Assembly: GCF_001039355.2 (NCBI RefSeq)
Contig: NW_019775883.1
Location: forward strand, 9,803 to 29,982
DNA: 20,180 nt
Reading direction: 5' to 3'
From: Lingula anatina
Lineage: Eukaryota > Brachiopoda > Lingulata > Lingulida > Lingulidae
Part shown: piece after piece, positions 18,391 to 20,180 of the stretch
Layout of the letters: each line of letters opens with the position of its first letter
Numbering within the stretch: the stretch's first letter is position 1
Made by a program: the position numbers and the translations under genes
The notes under the pieces: model-generated
Told to the model about the DNA's origin: nothing
The model's database searches: none
What the model saw: the letters and a program-made list of their open reading frames with translations, nothing else

Positions 18391-18567
18391 CTTTAGCACA
18401 GAAATGTCTGTTTAAAACTTCTTTAATAGTTACTCTGGCTTGCCTGATGATGCCAAAGGTTGTGTGCAAACACCTTTGTTTTAAGAGAGTGAGCTTCTTG
18501 CCCTGTGTTCAGGTCTCTGATCCATATACACATGTATGCGGGAGCCTAGTATGCATGCTTTATTACC

Positions 18568-18724
18568 TCTTCCGAGAAGGTCACATTTTCACCTTCGTTT
18601 GTCCATTTGTTATGGTTTCTCAGATTGTTATCAGCCTAACTCAAAAACTTCAGGATAGACTTAAATGAAGTGTTCAGGATAGGTCATTTTTTAGGCTAAA
18701 AGTAAGTAGATTTTGGTGGTGATC
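18568..18724 (+). repeat. Degenerate interspersed repeat
   Basis: GAGAAGGTCACATTTTCACC, then TTCGTTTGTCCATTTGTT, AACTCAAAAACTT and AGATTTTGGTGGTGATC occur in this order. The same order (GTCCGT-rich block, ACTCAAAAACT, then AGATTTTGGTGGTGATC) is found in a repeat dispersed in many animal genomes, from memory. This copy is diverged and its element class is unknown to me. Confidence 0.45.
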
Positions 18725-19446
18725 TATTTGTTAATTAGTTTATTAAGAAAGTTTGTTTTATTCTGTGTTTCTCCAATGTTTGGATCTCCAAATATTTTTC
18801 CTCAGAATAATGTTGGATTATAAAAGAATTCATGGAACATATTGAGCAGTACCTATCCGTGAAGTGCAAGAATTACCTGCACCTATATATACATTGTATC
18901 ATAAACATCATTTGTCATGTTGTGATTGAACTCCTACATCGTCACTTACATGTGCCATACATCATTCACCATCAATGTACTTCACTTTGCAGCATCACTT
19001 CATGAGTTCCCTGAATGTATTATTATCCAGCACTGTTCTCTAAAGAGACAAAAGATGTTCTTGGAGATCCAGACATTTTCTTGCAACTTCTTTGCTGGTC
19101 TTACACCCCATTTCCATAGATTTTTAGATCGATCTATCCCTGTGGGGAGTCTCACTAGATTACTGTCAGCTTAGCCGGCTTAAGCGTCTGTCCCGCCTAC
19201 TAAAAGCTGTAAGGGGGTAATTAACTATGGTGCCCGCTCGGCTGACTGCAATTTAGCGTGAACCCCCAGGGAGTTAGGTCGATCTAAATCTTAATCTCTA
19301 GATCAATCTAAATCTCTGGGAAAGCACCCTTAGTTTATGATAGTGATTGCTTCCCGGATTTATACATGTAGAATAACGTACAGCTGCATGTTATCCATCC
19401 CTTTTTTTCAGATAAATTAAAGATTTTACCTTTTGGTTGCTTGGGG
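18725..19446. other. No gene recognised
   Basis: Contains short inverted and direct GATCGATCTA / GTCGATCTAAATC motifs around 19127-19320 and an AGCGTGAACCCCCA phrase, suggesting a repeat fragment. The frame at 18926-19174 has no family features. Confidence 0.45.
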
Positions 19447-19590
19447 TTAGGATAATTCTGATTCTTCTTTACGATCAACACCTAGCAGAATGTGAGAAAT
19501 CTTATCACTACTACCAGTAAGTCCCTTTTTTGACTGAGATCCTGGCTGTTTCATCAAGCTTGACAGGGAACTTTCAACAAGCAATGTACC
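19447..19590 (-). CDS. Coding-like minus-strand ORF end, unidentified
   Basis: The last 45-50 residues of a 102-residue open frame (19447-19755) look coding: SSLSSLMKQPGSQSKKGLTG followed by SSDKISHILLGVDRKEESELS and a TAA at 19447-19449. The upstream half is hydrophobic and irregular and looks non-coding, so an exon beginning near 19590 is more likely than a complete gene. No acceptor is convincing and no family is recognised. If real, the rest of the gene would lie to the right of the window. Confidence 0.25.
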   Translation of the reverse strand, partial: GTLLVESSLSSLMKQPGSQSKKGLTGSSDKISHILLGVDRKEESELS

Positions 19591-19755
19591 AGTAACCCAA
19601 GTCCATTTGAAATGTAACAATAGAAGTGCTAAATTAAATTTTACAGCCCACCCCCCATATAACAAACTATTGATCCTTAAGTTGTAAATGATGTACGTCA
19701 CTTTTGTTAGGGCGTTTTGGGCATGCATTTTGTCTGCAATATTGAAAATTGTCAT

Positions 19756-19930
19756 TTTACTAACCTATATAGTTGCTGCTGAAAAAAATTGCTGTCCCTT
19801 GTGTGTTATGCATCAATTTCTGTTCAAGAAAACGGCAAAGCATTTGAGATTCACTCAACCTTATTAAGTACAGGCATGTATAAAATTACGACTGAACAGT
19901 GTGTTTTCATCCATGTTTACGTAAAATTCA
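19756..19930. other. Non-coding spacer
   Basis: Nothing recognised before the inverted motif copies begin at 19939. Confidence 0.4.
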
Positions 19931-19938
19931 TTTTTGTT

Positions 19939-20180
19939 GGTGGCCATCTTGGATATTTTTGATGATTGGAGCTTAGATAATTACTTTTTGGAAAAATTAG
20001 ATTCTAAACAGCAAAAGGACACTGCAGTTTATCAAAATATAGTCGTTAATCATTTGCCAATCATTCAATTTGATGCTTTTCAACATGCAAATCAAAATGT
20101 CGTTTGTTTTGAATCCAGAAATTGACGGCCATTTTGGACTTTTCAACCCTAAACTACAAGCCTAAAAGCATTTTGAATCA
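19939..20180 (-). repeat. Inverted copy of the AAGATGGC-motif repeat, cut by the window edge
   Basis: Reverse complement of the unit at 16551-16680 fills 20052-20180, and a further CCAAGATGGCCACC lies inverted at 19939-19952. The match runs to the last base, so the element continues beyond the window. The open frame at 19934-20125 is made by this repeat and is not a gene. Confidence 0.9.

Noticed and set aside
18447-18668. 73-residue plus-strand frame
   Set aside because: Its second half is the interspersed repeat at 18568-18724 read in one frame.
19934-20125. 63-residue plus-strand frame at the right edge
   Set aside because: It lies inside the inverted copy of the repeat at 16551-16680 and is not conserved as protein in the other copy.

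Overview
The window is eukaryotic and looks like a marine invertebrate, most probably a bivalve mollusc. The evidence is AT-rich DNA, coding sequence split into short exons with canonical GT-AG splice sites, long introns, (AT)n and (CT)n microsatellites, decayed retrotransposon sequence and an SRCR-type scavenger gene. Assignment to a bivalve is inference from gene content and repeat style, not from a search.

Region 1 (1-4011, plus strand) holds the 3' seven exons of an acetyl-CoA hydrolase/transferase family gene (4-hydroxybutyrate CoA-transferase / acetate:succinate CoA-transferase type). About 417 residues are present, with the catalytic glutamate. The first exon or exons, carrying the start codon and any mitochondrial presequence, lie left of the window. 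Every intron is phase 1, so every internal exon is a multiple of three.

Region 2 (4012-8376) has no recognisable gene. Just after the stop codon lie a strong hairpin of two arms of about 90 bp (4078-4304) and a weaker inverted repeat (4377-4481). Further on are an NRF-1-like palindrome, an (AT)28 microsatellite and a cluster of ACGTCA motifs.

Region 3 (8377 to about 11421 or 11770, plus strand) is a second gene assembled from spliced exons whose phases agree at every junction. It encodes a signal peptide, a short Cys-Cys module, two LDL-receptor class A modules and one SRCR domain split over two exons. Its 3' end is unresolved. It looks like a secreted or membrane scavenger/recognition protein. 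There is no sign that it works with the CoA-transferase.

Region 4 (about 11860-15600) is mostly non-coding, with coding-like islands on the minus strand (11862-12142 and 13589-13753) that I cannot assign. Region 5 (about 15600-17930) is a repeat field built around a CCAAGATGGCCGCC-like motif. It includes a direct duplication of about 363 bp, and a near-identical inverted copy sits at the right edge of the window. Region 6 (17930-20180) carries a decayed non-LTR retrotransposon 3' ORF on the minus strand, a degenerate interspersed repeat, a coding-like minus-strand ORF end, and the inverted repeat copy. I found no tRNA, rRNA or CRISPR. No clearly new biological system is evident; the most notable structures are the post-stop hairpin, the motif-rich repeat field and the antisense coding-like islands.
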